Origin: Phorcus lineatus
Lineage: Eukaryota; Mollusca; Gastropoda; Trochida; Trochidae
DNA: 64,000 nucleotides
Reading direction: 5' to 3'
NCBI GenBank assembly: GCA_921293015.1
Contig: OV121088.1
Coordinates: forward strand, 34,716,010-34,780,009
Position 1 is the first letter of the stretch. Each line of letters starts with the position of its first letter. Of this stretch, positions 24,048 through 37,200 are shown one piece after another. The translations under genes and the position numbers were made by a program. Below the pieces are notes generated by a model. It had not been told where the DNA came from, did not search any database, and worked only from the letters and a program-made list of their open reading frames with translations.

Positions 24048-26491
24048 ATCACAGGCGAAATTAACGAGTCCTTGCAAAGAGCGTTGCAGATACATAATAA
24101 AAGAGCATATAACTAAAAGGAAAAAAGCTAACTACATCTTGTCAATCTAGGGTACATGTATATACTAGAGTCACAGATATCATTAAGATTAGAACCTACC
24201 TCAAACTCGCTGCGCAATGATGTTCTTCCTCATCTTCTGTTCTGTCGACTATTTTATTCATAAGGCCAAGCTAGATTTCCTTTCATTGGTTGCCCGGGAT
24301 GCCAATGTTCACTGCTATTTTGATATTTGATTGTTTTTTCTATAAGTGATTTGTTTGTAAGTGTGAACTAGGGTTCCATATTAACATGCCAAATGTATGT
24401 ATAGCACCTCTACATTGGATTCAACAAACACGCTCTGCACATGACAAAACTTCGAGGAAGGCGGAAAAGTATCTTTGTTTTGTCTGCTGCATAACAGGTG
24501 TTAATAAAGTAACTTAAAGTGTAACTCCCGGATGATTTTGCTACAAAAATTTTCGTCTCTATACACTTTGCTTCGCATATACATCTAATAGACGTGAAAA
24601 ACACATTCATTAGTTAAAAGTCATCAGTATCATAAATACCTTAGCTATTCGGATGAAGGATGTTTTTAGCAAATTATAAAAGAAGTTGAAAACTCGACCG
24701 TTTACGTCGCTGTTTTGACGTGTAGGCCATCTTACTTTACGGAAAACACCGGGAAAAACTCGATTTCGTCCGATGGAATGTGTGACGTCACCTGTGTAAA
24801 ACAGATGGCTTCTGTCTTATCTCTACACTGACAGATAATGAAATAGCGCGGATTGTAGGAGTCATACCAGTCGACCAATTCATATAAAGATTGGCAAGAT
24901 ATCTCCTTATGAACTTCTGACGCAATAGTAAAAAGGAAATAAAAATATAGTCGCAAGCGACGACAATGACAGGATTCAGCGAAATATGAGCACACGTGGC
25001 TCTTGGGGGCAAAGTAAGTGCTTTTCCAAGTTTAGATAGCGTTTTGAAGACATTTTTAGTGCACTGCAGTTGATTTAGCCGTATTCTGAAGGAAAATGAC
25101 GTTTTGTATACGTTTTCAGTACGTAGCGAGACATATGAGCGGAAGTGAGGTTTACTCGATGTACACGGCCTGCTGCCAGTTGAGGCAAGAAAGCAACAAG
25201 ATCAAAATGTGAGGGGTATCTGGAGGGGAGGCACTAGAGGTTTGAAAGTTGAAAAAGGGTTAGTGTTTTCCTTCAGCGTGATCAGGTGCTTTGCCGACAC
25301 TGGAATATAGTTCCCGAATGCTGGTACATAGGTTGAGGATCTTTATATATATAAATAATCAAGACTATGTCAGTCAGTCAGCTCAGATCAGTCAGGCAGG
25401 CTTTTTTGCTCGCTTCTCTGCCTGTCTGATCAGAATTTGACAGTGCTTGACGCACTTGTGTGCATTTGGTCATCTCGCGCACGCTGTCCATACGTCCAGT
25501 CGTACGGACTTCTGCTGCATAAAGCCATTTCGGCCTTCTCTAGTCTGTAAATTACGTGATAATTCATAAGACATCGAAGAGTATTTCTTCAAACTTCTGC
25601 CCCATGTCGCATGTCTTGACAGGAAGGGTGTTTTCCTTCAACTTTTCAAATTAACCCTTGCTAACGCACTCAGCGAATCTTGCTACAAGAGCAATGTAGA
25701 GTATTTCTGTCAACTTTTGCCCTTTCACACATGCAAGAGCGCATGTACCTGCATTTGGACATGTCACACGTCTCGGCCCTTCTTCAATATTGATGTTTTC
25801 CTTCAATTGTTTGCAATTTAACCCTTGCTAACGCACTTAATTGACATGTAGTATGATGCAAACTTTGACTCTCTCTTGTGAACTGAAATGACTGTTCGCG
25901 ATCAATGTTATGCTTGATTCTTAAAGACCTTGGTCGTGTCTATCTCTCATGCAAATTTCATGAAATTCGACGGGTAGGTTTTTCAGTTATCTGCCCTTGA
26001 AGTTGGCGATTTTTGAAAATTCACTGACTTTGAGTGGTTACTGTGGTAAAAGTATTAGGAATTTGCGAATTCCAAGACAAACTTGTTTTAGACCAATCAT
26101 TTAGCTGTGTAACTGTGTAAGTATCATCTCTCTACTGCAAGTAGCAGCAGTGTAGTGTCCGCTCAAAGGTGCATGGGGTCGGACATTCCTAAAAAGTGCG
26201 TAAATTCAAGATGGCGCCCAAACCACGTGACTTACGAATTTGACATGATTTACTTTTTTGCTTGAAATTTTATTGCGCATCTTTTAAAGCAAGTTTCAAG
26301 TCTCTAAGTTAATTTTGAAAATTTTTCCAATGTTAATTTTCAAAACTGTGAGTGGTACTGAGCCTTTAATGCAATGTTCGAATTGGCTGAAAAGTTACGA
26401 GTCGCGAGTTTGTTGTAAGGGCTATAAGCTCGTAAAGTTTGGTTGTAATCGAGTCGGTAGTTTTGGCTGAATGTTGTTCACAAAAATCGTG

Positions 26492-26492
<1 letters not shown>
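24048..26492. other. Intergenic stretch with minor repeats
   Basis: A short inverted repeat is present at about 25386-25434 (gatcagtcaggcaggc against gcctgtctgatc). The phrase ttaacccttgctaacgcact occurs twice, near 25654 and 25819, each after gttttccttca. Around 24986-25204 an ATG-led piece followed by a GT donor, and a second open piece after an AG, could be two short exons. Nothing in the peptide is recognisable, so no gene is called. Confidence 0.35.

Positions 26493-26552
<60 letters not shown>
26493..26552. repeat. (AAT)n microsatellite, about 20 units
   Basis: Uninterrupted trinucleotide repeat. The poly-Leu ORF on the minus strand is an artefact of it. Confidence 0.97.
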
Positions 26553-26813
26553 CACGCCAATAACAATAAGGATTCAGCATTTCTGCTGAATCCTTAATAA
26601 AAATGACGATTAAGTTGAATAAATGTCCATTACATTACCCGGAAGTGAGTCATATATTGAACTCGAACGTCAAAACTGTACTAATTTCGGTCGAAAAGAA
26701 ATCGGGTAACGTACGTGTTTTTACAAATGCCCTTGCCAATGTAAGGACAAATGATGATTCAAACAAACATATGTTGTGTAACTGTATTTTTGCCGTTTGA
26801 TTTAGCGAAATGC

Positions 26814-27027
<214 letters not shown>

Positions 27028-29032
27028 AAATGTTTGAAGACACTGTTTTGAGAAACCGTTAGGAGTTCCACAGTAATCCAAAATATTTTATGACTGCTTC
27101 ACTAAAATTGGCATGCTTTACGCCTTTTTTATCCGAATGAAACTTCTATTTTCATTTCAAATCCCTTTTTAGAGTCGAACCATATCAAAATAGTGGATTG
27201 TTACCAAGTCAATGGAAAAATGGAACCCAGTTTCGGTGTTGTAACTTCAGTCTAACTTGCAGTTAGAAAGAAAGAAATTAACGAGTCATCTTTTTCCTAA
27301 GGAAAATCGTTATCGATGCTAAATGATATACTTTTTCTTATCTAAAAGGTAAACCGAATCAATGGTATCGTGAGAAAATCCTGCTCTATTAAGATAAGTC
27401 TGCAAGGATAACCTCCCCTGAATTTCACCTCGTTGACTATGTACACTTTTAAACGTTGCACTTATTCATATTATGTTTCTATTCAGATGAGTATATTTTA
27501 GGGGGAACAGAAATGGCAACTCCTCTAAAGGTTGTTATTATTAGTTATTTACTTCCGATAGTCAAATGTACAGTCGTGAAGTTTTAGTAGAGAGTTCAAA
27601 CCTTATTTCCTGCCTTACCAATATATGGTTAAAGAGTTATTACTGAAATCGCATACCATACATGTAGATATGCTTTTTCAACTACTGTCAAGATTTTGAT
27701 ATCATCTTGACATGAAGGTACGATATATATCAAGATACCTCGATAATTCTTTCTACCACTGGATAATAAACTGAAGATAAAAACTGAGATCACTTTCTAA
27801 AAAGAAATTACCAACAAAAAATATACGTTACATACATGACTCGAAGTTTTGCCTTTTATATGGCTACTTCAGATTATAGCATATTCGCATATTTTTTTTA
27901 CAAAATGCGAAAAGTTTAAATCACTATGGCGAAGACACGTGACAGAGAAACGAAACAAATGCTGATAAAAGATTTTTTTAAATGATCAATCCATGCGATG
28001 ATTTGTACTTTTTACAGCGTCATGTGATCTCGACAGAAGGGGCGCTTTTGTTTGCATTTTGGTTCCAAATATTTGATTCCATGTAATTCATCGAACACCA
28101 CATATCTAAGCTTTTAAATAATAAGTCACTCAATAGAAATTAGCCTTTTTGACAGGTAAGGACGTCTTTCAACATTTTTTAGATTTTAATGACTTATATA
28201 CGTTGGTATATAGCAAATATCAAACCTTTCAAGGTGAGAACTAAGGTGATACTAACTTATCTTATCGTCTTACCTTATATATTGGAGATTGATACGATAC
28301 AACTCTCGTACAAGAAAATTATGTTTCCTCTGTCCTATCATATGTTGATGTCTATAAACGAAAGACATTTTTGTTAATCTATCTTATATAATATTTAAGA
28401 AGGGATCATAAACTTGGTTGATAAAAAAATCAAAAATCATCACTGGTAGTTGTTATTGACGCTGATACCGAAACAAAACTTTGAAACTTTAAAATAGCAT
28501 GACTCGGTTTAATTCACTGGGTATTATATCATGTACTTACAGATACGCTTACGCAGATGATTGGGCCCTTATCGAGCACCCGTATCCTTTCCTATTGGTG
28601 CAAAAGTATATATAATTTTGACACAGGTGAACGGGGTTGACAATTGCATTATCCGAGAACTTACCCAAGTGTCTCCTTTTACGTGAATGGTTTTCGTTTG
28701 ATTTATTTACTCTATTCTTCAATTTCCATATGTTGTATTTGACATTTGAATGGCAGGTCGGTATGTGGTTTTAGTAAACCCTCGACCTACAGTTATCTAT
28801 ACACGTTTTAGCATGTTTGACTTCCATTTGTGGTCTGTTTTTAATTTCCGCAATCCTTTCAGATTTTGACCGATCCCTAATTAACATCTGACTACAACAG
28901 ATAAAGACTTTGAATATTTTATAAATAAATTTTCTTTGGTCCGACAAACTTCGAATTCGAATGTATCGCGAGGTTTACGTTAAATCTATCAATAAAGAAA
29001 TTGAATATCCAAAAAAATTTGTACTTCATAAC
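27028..29032. other. Intergenic stretch, nothing recognised
   Basis: AT-rich. Only short ORFs without domains were found (for example 28189-28377), and no repeat shared with the rest of the window was noticed. Confidence 0.4.
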
Positions 29033-31071
29033 TACAGCTGCATACCGAAAGTTTGTTCACTTACCACTGAATCGTAGTGCAAATATGTAATTTGGGTTTC
29101 GTTTCAACGTCAATAGAATAACTTCAGCAAAACTGACAATGGATCACCCACTGTCCATGTGTGAAATAGCCATTCTTGAAATCTTTTTGGGATCGTCTGG
29201 TCTCTAGTGCAAAAATTGGAATTTTGGCATATTGATAAAGACAGAGGGGGGCACATTTTCGAAATTTCTATTTCGTTAAATGTCAAATAAAATGTTCCAT
29301 ATCGACTCTCGGAGATTAAAACCCAAATAATCACATTGACTTTGTGCTAAGGTACAAACGTGACGTATTTTTTATGAAGATGATAACTAATAAATGACTT
29401 TATGGAGAAAAATAACAATTAGTGTTTTCAGAATTTTGACCCCTGTTCACTTCCATGGCCTACAAAAACTGTTACGGGTAATTTCTAAATTAGTACATAT
29501 TTTCAGCTCATTGCCCAATCCCCCAAATGACTTTATTAAATCCCTTGAACAGATATTCTTTACTTTTATCTGGAATGATAAAAGAGATAAAATAAAGAGG
29601 AGCACAATGAAAAGATTAAAGACTGAAGGAGGATTGGGTATGGTTGATGTAAAAACATTTATCGAAGCTCTAAAATTATCAACTCTGAAACGTTATTATG
29701 AGAAAGCACCTAGTATTAATCCAAATAATATACCTTTCAATGATATTTTTAAATATGGTGCAAACATTGCTGAATTTTTCAACATTGAAAACCCTTTTTG
29801 GAAAGATGTTTTTATAGCATGGAATTACTATTGTAAAAAACTTTATGTTGAAGGGGACAACATTGATTATTTGCTATCAGAGCCATTATGGCTTAATCAT
29901 AATTTCAAGGACCCTAACCATATTATCAGACACTGGGCTGACAAGGGCTTACTGACTATTAAAGACATTTGTGATGAACATGGATTCATGCCCTCTGATG
30001 AGATAAAGACAAAATATGAAATAAGAGGGACAATACTGGATTATAGTCATCTTCTTCACATCATACCAAATTATTGGTAAACATTGGTAATATTAAACAG
30101 ACACGGATCCTTACTTTTTATAACTTGAATATCAATATTTACCAAAAGAATTTTCTTAGGCCTACAAAAGGGTCAAGATTGTATTATGAGAAGCTGATTT
30201 CAAAACAAGGTAAACTTGAGATTTGTCATAAATGGGAAAAAATATTTGAGGATGTTGAGTTTGACTGGCACAACACTTTTAATTTCTATAGACATGGCTT
30301 AAAAGATGTTAAACTTCTTGATTTTTAATACAGATTTTTGCAAAGAGTGATATATACTAAAAAGGAACTATTGAAAATGAAACTCATTGACAAGGATTTA
30401 TGTTCTTTCTGCAATAATGTTTCTGAGAGTATTTGTCATGTGTACTGGGAATGTTGTGAAACCATGAAATTTTGGAATGAACTGGAATTTTGGATTAATA
30501 ACTATTTTCCGCAAAAGATAAATTTCTCGAAATATTTGATCTGGTTTGTTACATTACACAAAAATGTGTTAATGAATCAAATCATCATTTCTGCCAAAAA
30601 ATATATCAATTTATGTAACATAAAGAACTTGATTAAAAAAATCAATGATTTCAAAAAACAATTGAAACAGATATTTCTAGTAGAAAAATTCATTTCCAAA
30701 AGAAATAATGAAACGGAAAAATTCAATAATAAATGGTTTCCACTCATCCCATTATTCAATAGCTAATTACATTTGTATACTGAAAGGAATCTTTCCATAA
30801 CTCCTTCTATTGTTGTACCTATATGTTTTATGTTGTACATTATTGACTATGTAACCTAAGGGAACAAATTAAAAAAAATAATAATAAAAATAAAAAATTG
30901 TGGGGTACGATAAACATTTGCCTTAAAGAAGAATGGATCCACATGTATTGAAAATTCAATATCATACGTTTGTTTTTCGCAACTCTACGATACCTCAAAG
31001 GCATCTCAAATTACATGATATTTGCACTAGTATGTACAGGTATGTGAACAAACTTTTGGCATGCAGCTGTA
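29033..31071. mobile_element. MITE (same family as 19704-20211) split by a LINE insertion
   Basis: Left part 29033 to about 29390 and right part about 30895-31071 together reproduce the 508-bp element, from tacagctgcataccgaaagt to aacttttggcatgcagctgta. The intervening 1.5 kb is the LINE listed next, so the LINE arrived after the MITE. Confidence 0.85.
29394..30895 (+). pseudogene. 5'-truncated Tx1/L1-like non-LTR retrotransposon, C-terminal coding region and A-rich tail
   Basis: Translation gives SSLPNPPNDFIKSLEQIFF, then FIWNDKRDKIKR and LKTEGGLGMVDVKTFIEALK, the conserved post-RT block of L1/Tx1-type LINEs. About 290 residues later comes the Cys/His knuckle CSFCNNVSESICHVYWEC. The RT catalytic domain is absent. 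The reading frame shifts near 30075 and has a TAA at 30326-30328. It ends in aattaaaaaaaataataata-type A-rich sequence at about 30867-30899. Confidence 0.85.
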
Positions 31072-31179
31072 CAACAACTTCTCGTAAGCCAGTAAAAGAG
31101 TTCATCGCGAAGAGAATTATATGTAATTCTGTCACTTGTTGGAAAAAATTCTTTCACATATCATCTACGTATCTTATAC

Positions 31180-31735
31180 GCTATTTTCTAAAGGCACTCG
31201 GGCACACCAATATTCCGTATATATAATACATAGATAATTCACATATCCCGATATGAGTAACTCAGGTAATCTACCCCTTCAGTTATTAGATATGTTCGTT
31301 ATAGATTATAAAATAAACGTTGATTCTAAAAGACCGGAAGTATTTAATGCAACGTTGTATTATATCCGCAGTCGCTATCTGAAACCAATAACAATGCTTA
31401 CACCATATTTTTCAAATAGGTTAAGTAACAAGATTGCTTTAATAAATAATAATACACCATGTATTCCAAGTTCAGAGTCTAGGTAAATTCAAAAGCTGCA
31501 CACATTACTAGTTAAGCCGTTTTCAACCGTCCATATTGTTTCCATTTTGTGCACAGCTGACCATAGATTTTTCATATCTCAATGGAACCGTCGTAACTTT
31601 TTAATGTCGATTACAGGTCAATTTTAATGGATAATAAGTAGTTCCTTGCATCGATAAAACGCTAAAATGAGTGTAAATATCCCCATTTGCCAAACAAATA
31701 GCAAATTTGAACTGACTTTAAACGTGAGTAATGTT
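31180..31735. repeat. Second copy of the interspersed element seen at 8640-9290
   Basis: It shares a long co-linear series of words with 8640-9290, including gaccggaagtatttaatgca, ttcagagtctaggtaaattc and ccattttgtgcacagct. It starts about 110 bp after the split MITE. Confidence 0.6.
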
Positions 31736-32897
31736 TTTTTTTTAATATAAATTTCGAAACATACATAACCTTTTGGTCATGTAAAAAGGTCATGTATGCA
31801 GTTTAGCGTCAGTTCTAATCGGTTATGATAATCCTTCTCTTTCAGACGGACTATAAAAAAATATTCCTTATATGATAACACATTTAGAAAATCATTTTCG
31901 CGATGCACAACGTGGCACTAGTTTCGTTAAAACCCAATGGAATAGTTTCAAGTTAATTAACTTATTTATTTTGTTATAACTTTCCTTTTATCTCTTTGTC
32001 CTATAATGTTTATCATCATTCATTCTATTCCATTCAAATCTGAATCTGAATTTTCAACTCAACAGTTGGTCTTCTTCATAGACGTTTAATTAACGCAGCT
32101 ACAGACGACGGACAGCGTGAAAAAGTGAAATTGCACATATGATAAATATGACACAGGTTATGTTTCAATCTTAGGGAATCCAAGTTGTGATATCAATCAT
32201 ACGTGAATGCCTGTTTCCCCCTGCATGTACTAATCAATTTATATGTTTCTACTACTAATAATTATAACGATCTAATGGAGAGAAGCGCTCAACCATGAAC
32301 TATAAACTTCTAAGTACGTGAACATCAACGTGACACAGCCGTCCGTGAAGGTCGACTTACGCCAAACCAACCGTCAATCTCAATCTTCATGCATCCACGA
32401 TGAGAAAGCAAATAAAATCACATTTCTTTTAAAATGTATCAATAGTAAAACTTCAAGCGTTAACACAAAGGCGAGTACTACAACAACGAATTCATGTATT
32501 GCTGTGTGTATATGCGAATATCAGTTGACCTTCAAGACTGTGTGTATTTGTGTGTGTAAAAAGGTTTAGAAGGTCGTACGTGAAGTATATATGAAATTAG
32601 AATACTTTAGACGACATTTGCTATTGGTCAGTCGTGATTAAAATCATACCTACAGTAAAATGATATATATAAAAAAGTATCGTCGCAAGTAAAATTGTCT
32701 ATAGAGATAATTGGACAGCTTGGAATTGCTATAGTTTGAAAGGTTATGTAGCTTATATCTATGTAAATGGTACATATGATGTTGGCGTCTGTCCATATAA
32801 ACGCTTATCTGGCTTTTCATCGAAAACTGTAAACGGTAAACATGTAAGGCATTTTCAGTTCATGAAAGTGTATACATAATGGACGGCAAAAGACACG
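31736..32897. other. Intergenic stretch, nothing recognised
   Basis: No exon could be linked to the lectin gene downstream, although its missing 5' exon(s) might lie here. Confidence 0.35.
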
Positions 32898-33359
32898 TTA
32901 AAGAGCCACTCCGCGAGTTGTTGGGGTAATATATGCCAAACTTAATCAATGGTGTCATTTCATCGCGAAGTATCGACTGTTACCAAAAGGAAACATTATA
33001 AAGCTTATTGTTTTGTACAGTGACAATATGAAGGTAGAACGTAGCAATTATGATCGAAAACTGGACAGTGGCGCGCGTCAAATAGTCAAACGTAATTTTG
33101 GAGACTTATTTAAAACAGTCACTAGGACAGTTAGGAGTTGATAGTGTTTGTTAGGTTATAAAACTAGTATCCATGTATATTGGACGTTATATCTACACCT
33201 CTGTGCATTTATAAGGCTGTTTTTAGATTTTCAAGGAAAACCAGTATTTGTCATATATATGTGTTTTGGACATGAAAAGTTAAGATGTTTTGATTTTATA
33301 TCACCACATATGACATTTAGATTCGTATATGTGATGAAAATCACGGAGTGGCTCTTTAA
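32898..33359. mobile_element. TTAA-flanked MITE, complete about 462-bp copy
   Basis: Left end ttaaagagccactccgcgag, right end atcacggagtggctctttaa. The termini are inverted over about 18 bp and the outermost TTAA is present on both sides. Interior landmarks are shared with three other copies in the window. No ORF. Confidence 0.9.
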
Positions 33360-34286
33360 AGCTTTAGTTCAGAGAAATGTAAAAGTAAAACACAACGCAT
33401 CACAGCAAATAACACATATTCTCAAATTTGTTTAGGACGATTGCATTCCTTCAATGAAGACATAGACTATGGACAAATAGGCTATGTTTTCTATGCAGAA
33501 ATTTTACGCTCTGAAAAATGATCGGTATTTTATGTCCAACAACGGCTTTGGCCGACATTGCATGTGTACGTAGGGCCTAATGCATTGCACATGCATGTAA
33601 TGCGTATTTAACACTAAAATAGTAAACGTTGATTCCATGAAAGCGGAATGGCGAAGCGTGATGAGTAGTGCGTAGTACGTGATTCCCGGAATGCTCACGA
33701 GGCTGCCCGAATAGGCTACGCAAAACTCGTACGTATATACGAAGACCAAAAGCGGGGATTCCCATCTGTTTTCCAATTAGCAGATCACTTAGTTAGAAAC
33801 ATGTATTTATTTCATTTAGGAATTAGTTCTCACCCATATATGGCAAATGATATTACGCGTCAGGTCTTACGCAACATGTTTCACGTGCATAGGGGCCTAT
33901 GTAACACGCATAGCAGTTTTTTCAATATGGCGGCAGCATAAGACGCCATCTTCTCGCCGCGAGCGAATTTCAATTAAAACGTGACACACTCCAGTGTTAA
34001 ATGGAATCACAGTATATAACTGATCATTGTCAAATGCAGCGCTGAAGATACATTTCTAAAACTACTTATCATGTCAACACTGATCAACTGACTGAACAGT
34101 TTCTCATGTAACTTTATCCTGTAGGTTGTTTCGATAATTCAACGATGTTTTTATCTGACATGTTATATACATTAAAAATATCTTAGGACATTATATTTGA
34201 GTTTGAAACGGAACAAAACTATACAGAAATGTCTCCATTCACCAACTGCACCGTCAGTATAAAGGGAAGTAACTCTAACGTACAAG
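33360..34286. other. Region upstream of the lectin gene
   Basis: The start codon and signal peptide exon of the downstream gene should lie here or further left but could not be identified. No other feature was recognised. Confidence 0.35.
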
Positions 34287-37200
34287 GTACACATGTAACA
34301 CCACCACAACAACACCAACGACGACAACTGCTACCACAACTACAACATCCACTACAACATCAAGTGACAAATGCAGGGATGGATACAAGTATTTTTCTAG
34401 AGATGACACATGTTACAAATACTTTGCAAGAAAGCTTGTTTTCAGTCAAGCTTTTAAAGCCTGTCAAGCTGACTACGCAAGTTTGGTCACGGTGACCACT
34501 CCAGAATTGCAACAATTTCTGGTGGATGAAGTAATCAGGAATGAAAAGTAAGCAATGCTATTATAATAATATATACAGTTTGAGGCGAAAGACATATTGT
34601 ATGTTCTGTTACTCGACCGTGTAAGATACTGCAGTGTAATATTTATACGGCGATATTAAACTAGTGTATTGCCGCTGCCCATATGACATCATTATATTGT
34701 GTGGTAGGGACGTCACAATGTTGGCACCGCCGTAACAATTGCGGCCAAGTCGCAGAAATGTTTCGTTCAGGACACTTTCAGCAGTCATGCTTGATTACTG
34801 AGTTCAAGTAATAAACAGAATACTAAACTTCCTTCAATTAATACTATTTTTTATTAAACTCGTTAATGATTTGGTATCAATCTCGCTTTCGCTCGTTAAA
34901 TACTGAATCATTAACTCGTTTAATAAAAATAGTATTAAACGGAAGGTCGTTTAGTATCCACTATTTATCGTATGTGTCGCAAAACCTAAATGGCATATTA
35001 TGTCGAACTGTCTCTTAATTTGTAAAATTGTAAAGAATTATTTTTGTTGCTCGAATTTCGTTCACTATACATGGATATCTAATGAGCCGAGGAAATTGGT
35101 ACTAGACTTAAGAAAACCGTACTTTCATTACGTTTTCCGGCGATGAGAGTATAACTATAGGCTAATTATATATACACAGTATTAAATTCAATCTTAATAA
35201 TATTTTCCAGCAGTAGACTCACATGAAGGGTTGGATAATGTAATGAACTGAGTATACAAGAGGAGCGAAGAGGCGATTGGTTTTATTAGAGGAATACATG
35301 ACTTAAAAAAATATGAAATTATGTGCATATTTATCAAAATTTTACTATAAACATAATGCAATTTTCAAAGCGAAGAGGCGATAATGCAGTTTTAGGATGC
35401 AATTTTTATAAGCCATTAAGCTTAGAAATTATAAATATTTATTAGGAATGTTCTTCTGTCTTTGAAAGTTCAGTTGAAACGTCGACAAGTGTTCTGATTT
35501 AGTGTTTGGGACTCGCATATTGGCTTGCGAGAGGTACACTTCTAAATAAATACAAAGGAAGTTTTTTTTATCACTTTATTATAAAACATTTAAAGCCTTT
35601 TACATAAACATACAATTCCTAATCTAAAACTAATATCCCTATCCTACGTACCCTATACTTACTCTATTTCCCTAATACTTTACCCAACTGCCTCCTAGCC
35701 TCACTTAAACCAGCCGAAGCCCCTGACTTCTGCTGTAGAGTTTTTCCCCGACTGTCCAGCTTCTACTTTTCTATGCCCCCCCCCCCCCCCCCCTCCCCCC
35801 CTCCCCCCCGGATCGAACTCCCTTGCAAGCTCATATCATTGTATGATTTATACCATTTTAAATTGTACTCTTCAAACCCGTTGATAAACCAGTAAATGAA
35901 CTCAATATGAAATATATTTCCTAAATATATAATGGAATTCATCTGTAAGTGATTTATAAAGATTGCGTGTTCTTCTTTCTCGTCCAGTACTATACCGGCG
36001 TCCAACTTCAATTGGTAGGTTATAATTGCAGGTTGTATACTTTAACATTGGTAAATACACGCGAGCAGGCAAGAGTAGATAATTTTCTAAGAATGGAATA
36101 GGTTTAATCCATTTATTATTGAAACCTTATTTGTTGAAGCGATTTCAGTGTTCCCCCTGCATACTAGATTAAATTTAAACAAACAAATTATAATACATGT
36201 AGATTAGATTATTACATATTGAATACCGTAATTCTTGATAACATGTGATGTTATTTTTTCCCCCAAGAAACGTCATATGGTTATTTTAAGGTTGGCACTG
36301 TTTAACCATAGTTAATGCCTGTAACCTTATTATCTTTATTTGTTTCAGAGTGTATATAAGTCTTAGAGGCCGTTTCTTCTTGCGTTGGAAGATTCGGAAA
36401 GACGAATATTTACCTGTGACGTACAACAACTTCAATGGCAATTCAAGTATGTTTTTATCTTATGATAAACACTCATACAGCTTATATGTAAAGCATTCGA
36501 TTCTGTGAATAGAGACTTGCTGTATTATGTTTTGTTGTCAAGTAATATTCATGACCGTATGTTTAATATTATATAGGATATTTACTCTAAAACTAGGCTT
36601 GTGTCAAGTTATCACATTATTCAGTGTCAGATTATTTTGATTCTCTCAGCGGAGTGATTTGTAAATCAGCTTCATGGTGAAATGGAGAAATCAGTGGGGG
36701 TTTATTTTTATGTCAAGAGTTTTTGGAGCTATATCTTTTGTTATATGCAGACGATTTGTGCTTATTTTCTGATAGCGTTATTAGTTTGCAAAGGAAGCCA
36801 AACTTGTTGGTAGACTTTTGTCACAGATGGGGATTGGTTGTTAATTTTGACAAAACGGACATTTTACTTTATCGAAATGGTGGAAAACTCAGGAAAAGTG
36901 AAATTTGGTATTTTGAGGATGAGAGACTGAAAATCTCATCGTACTACAACTATTTAGGAATATTTTTTTCTATTCGGTTGTCATGGTCAAAGTCTGTTCA
37001 AAACATTGTTAATAAGGCTACCAATGCATTATTTTCTGTGAAATTTCTAAGTCAAAAGCTTAAGAATATCTCTCCTGTAGTTCTCTTCAAAAAATTTGAT
37101 GTTCAAATAAAACCTATAATATTATATGCTTCGGAAATATGGGGTTATCAGAAGTGGTTTATAGTTGAACAATTTCAAGTAAGGTTTTGCAAGTCTGTAT

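Noticed and set aside
24732..25204. Possible short gene from ORFs on both strands and an ATG-GT-AG arrangement
   Set aside because: Peptides are very short and show no recognised family; splice choices are arbitrary.
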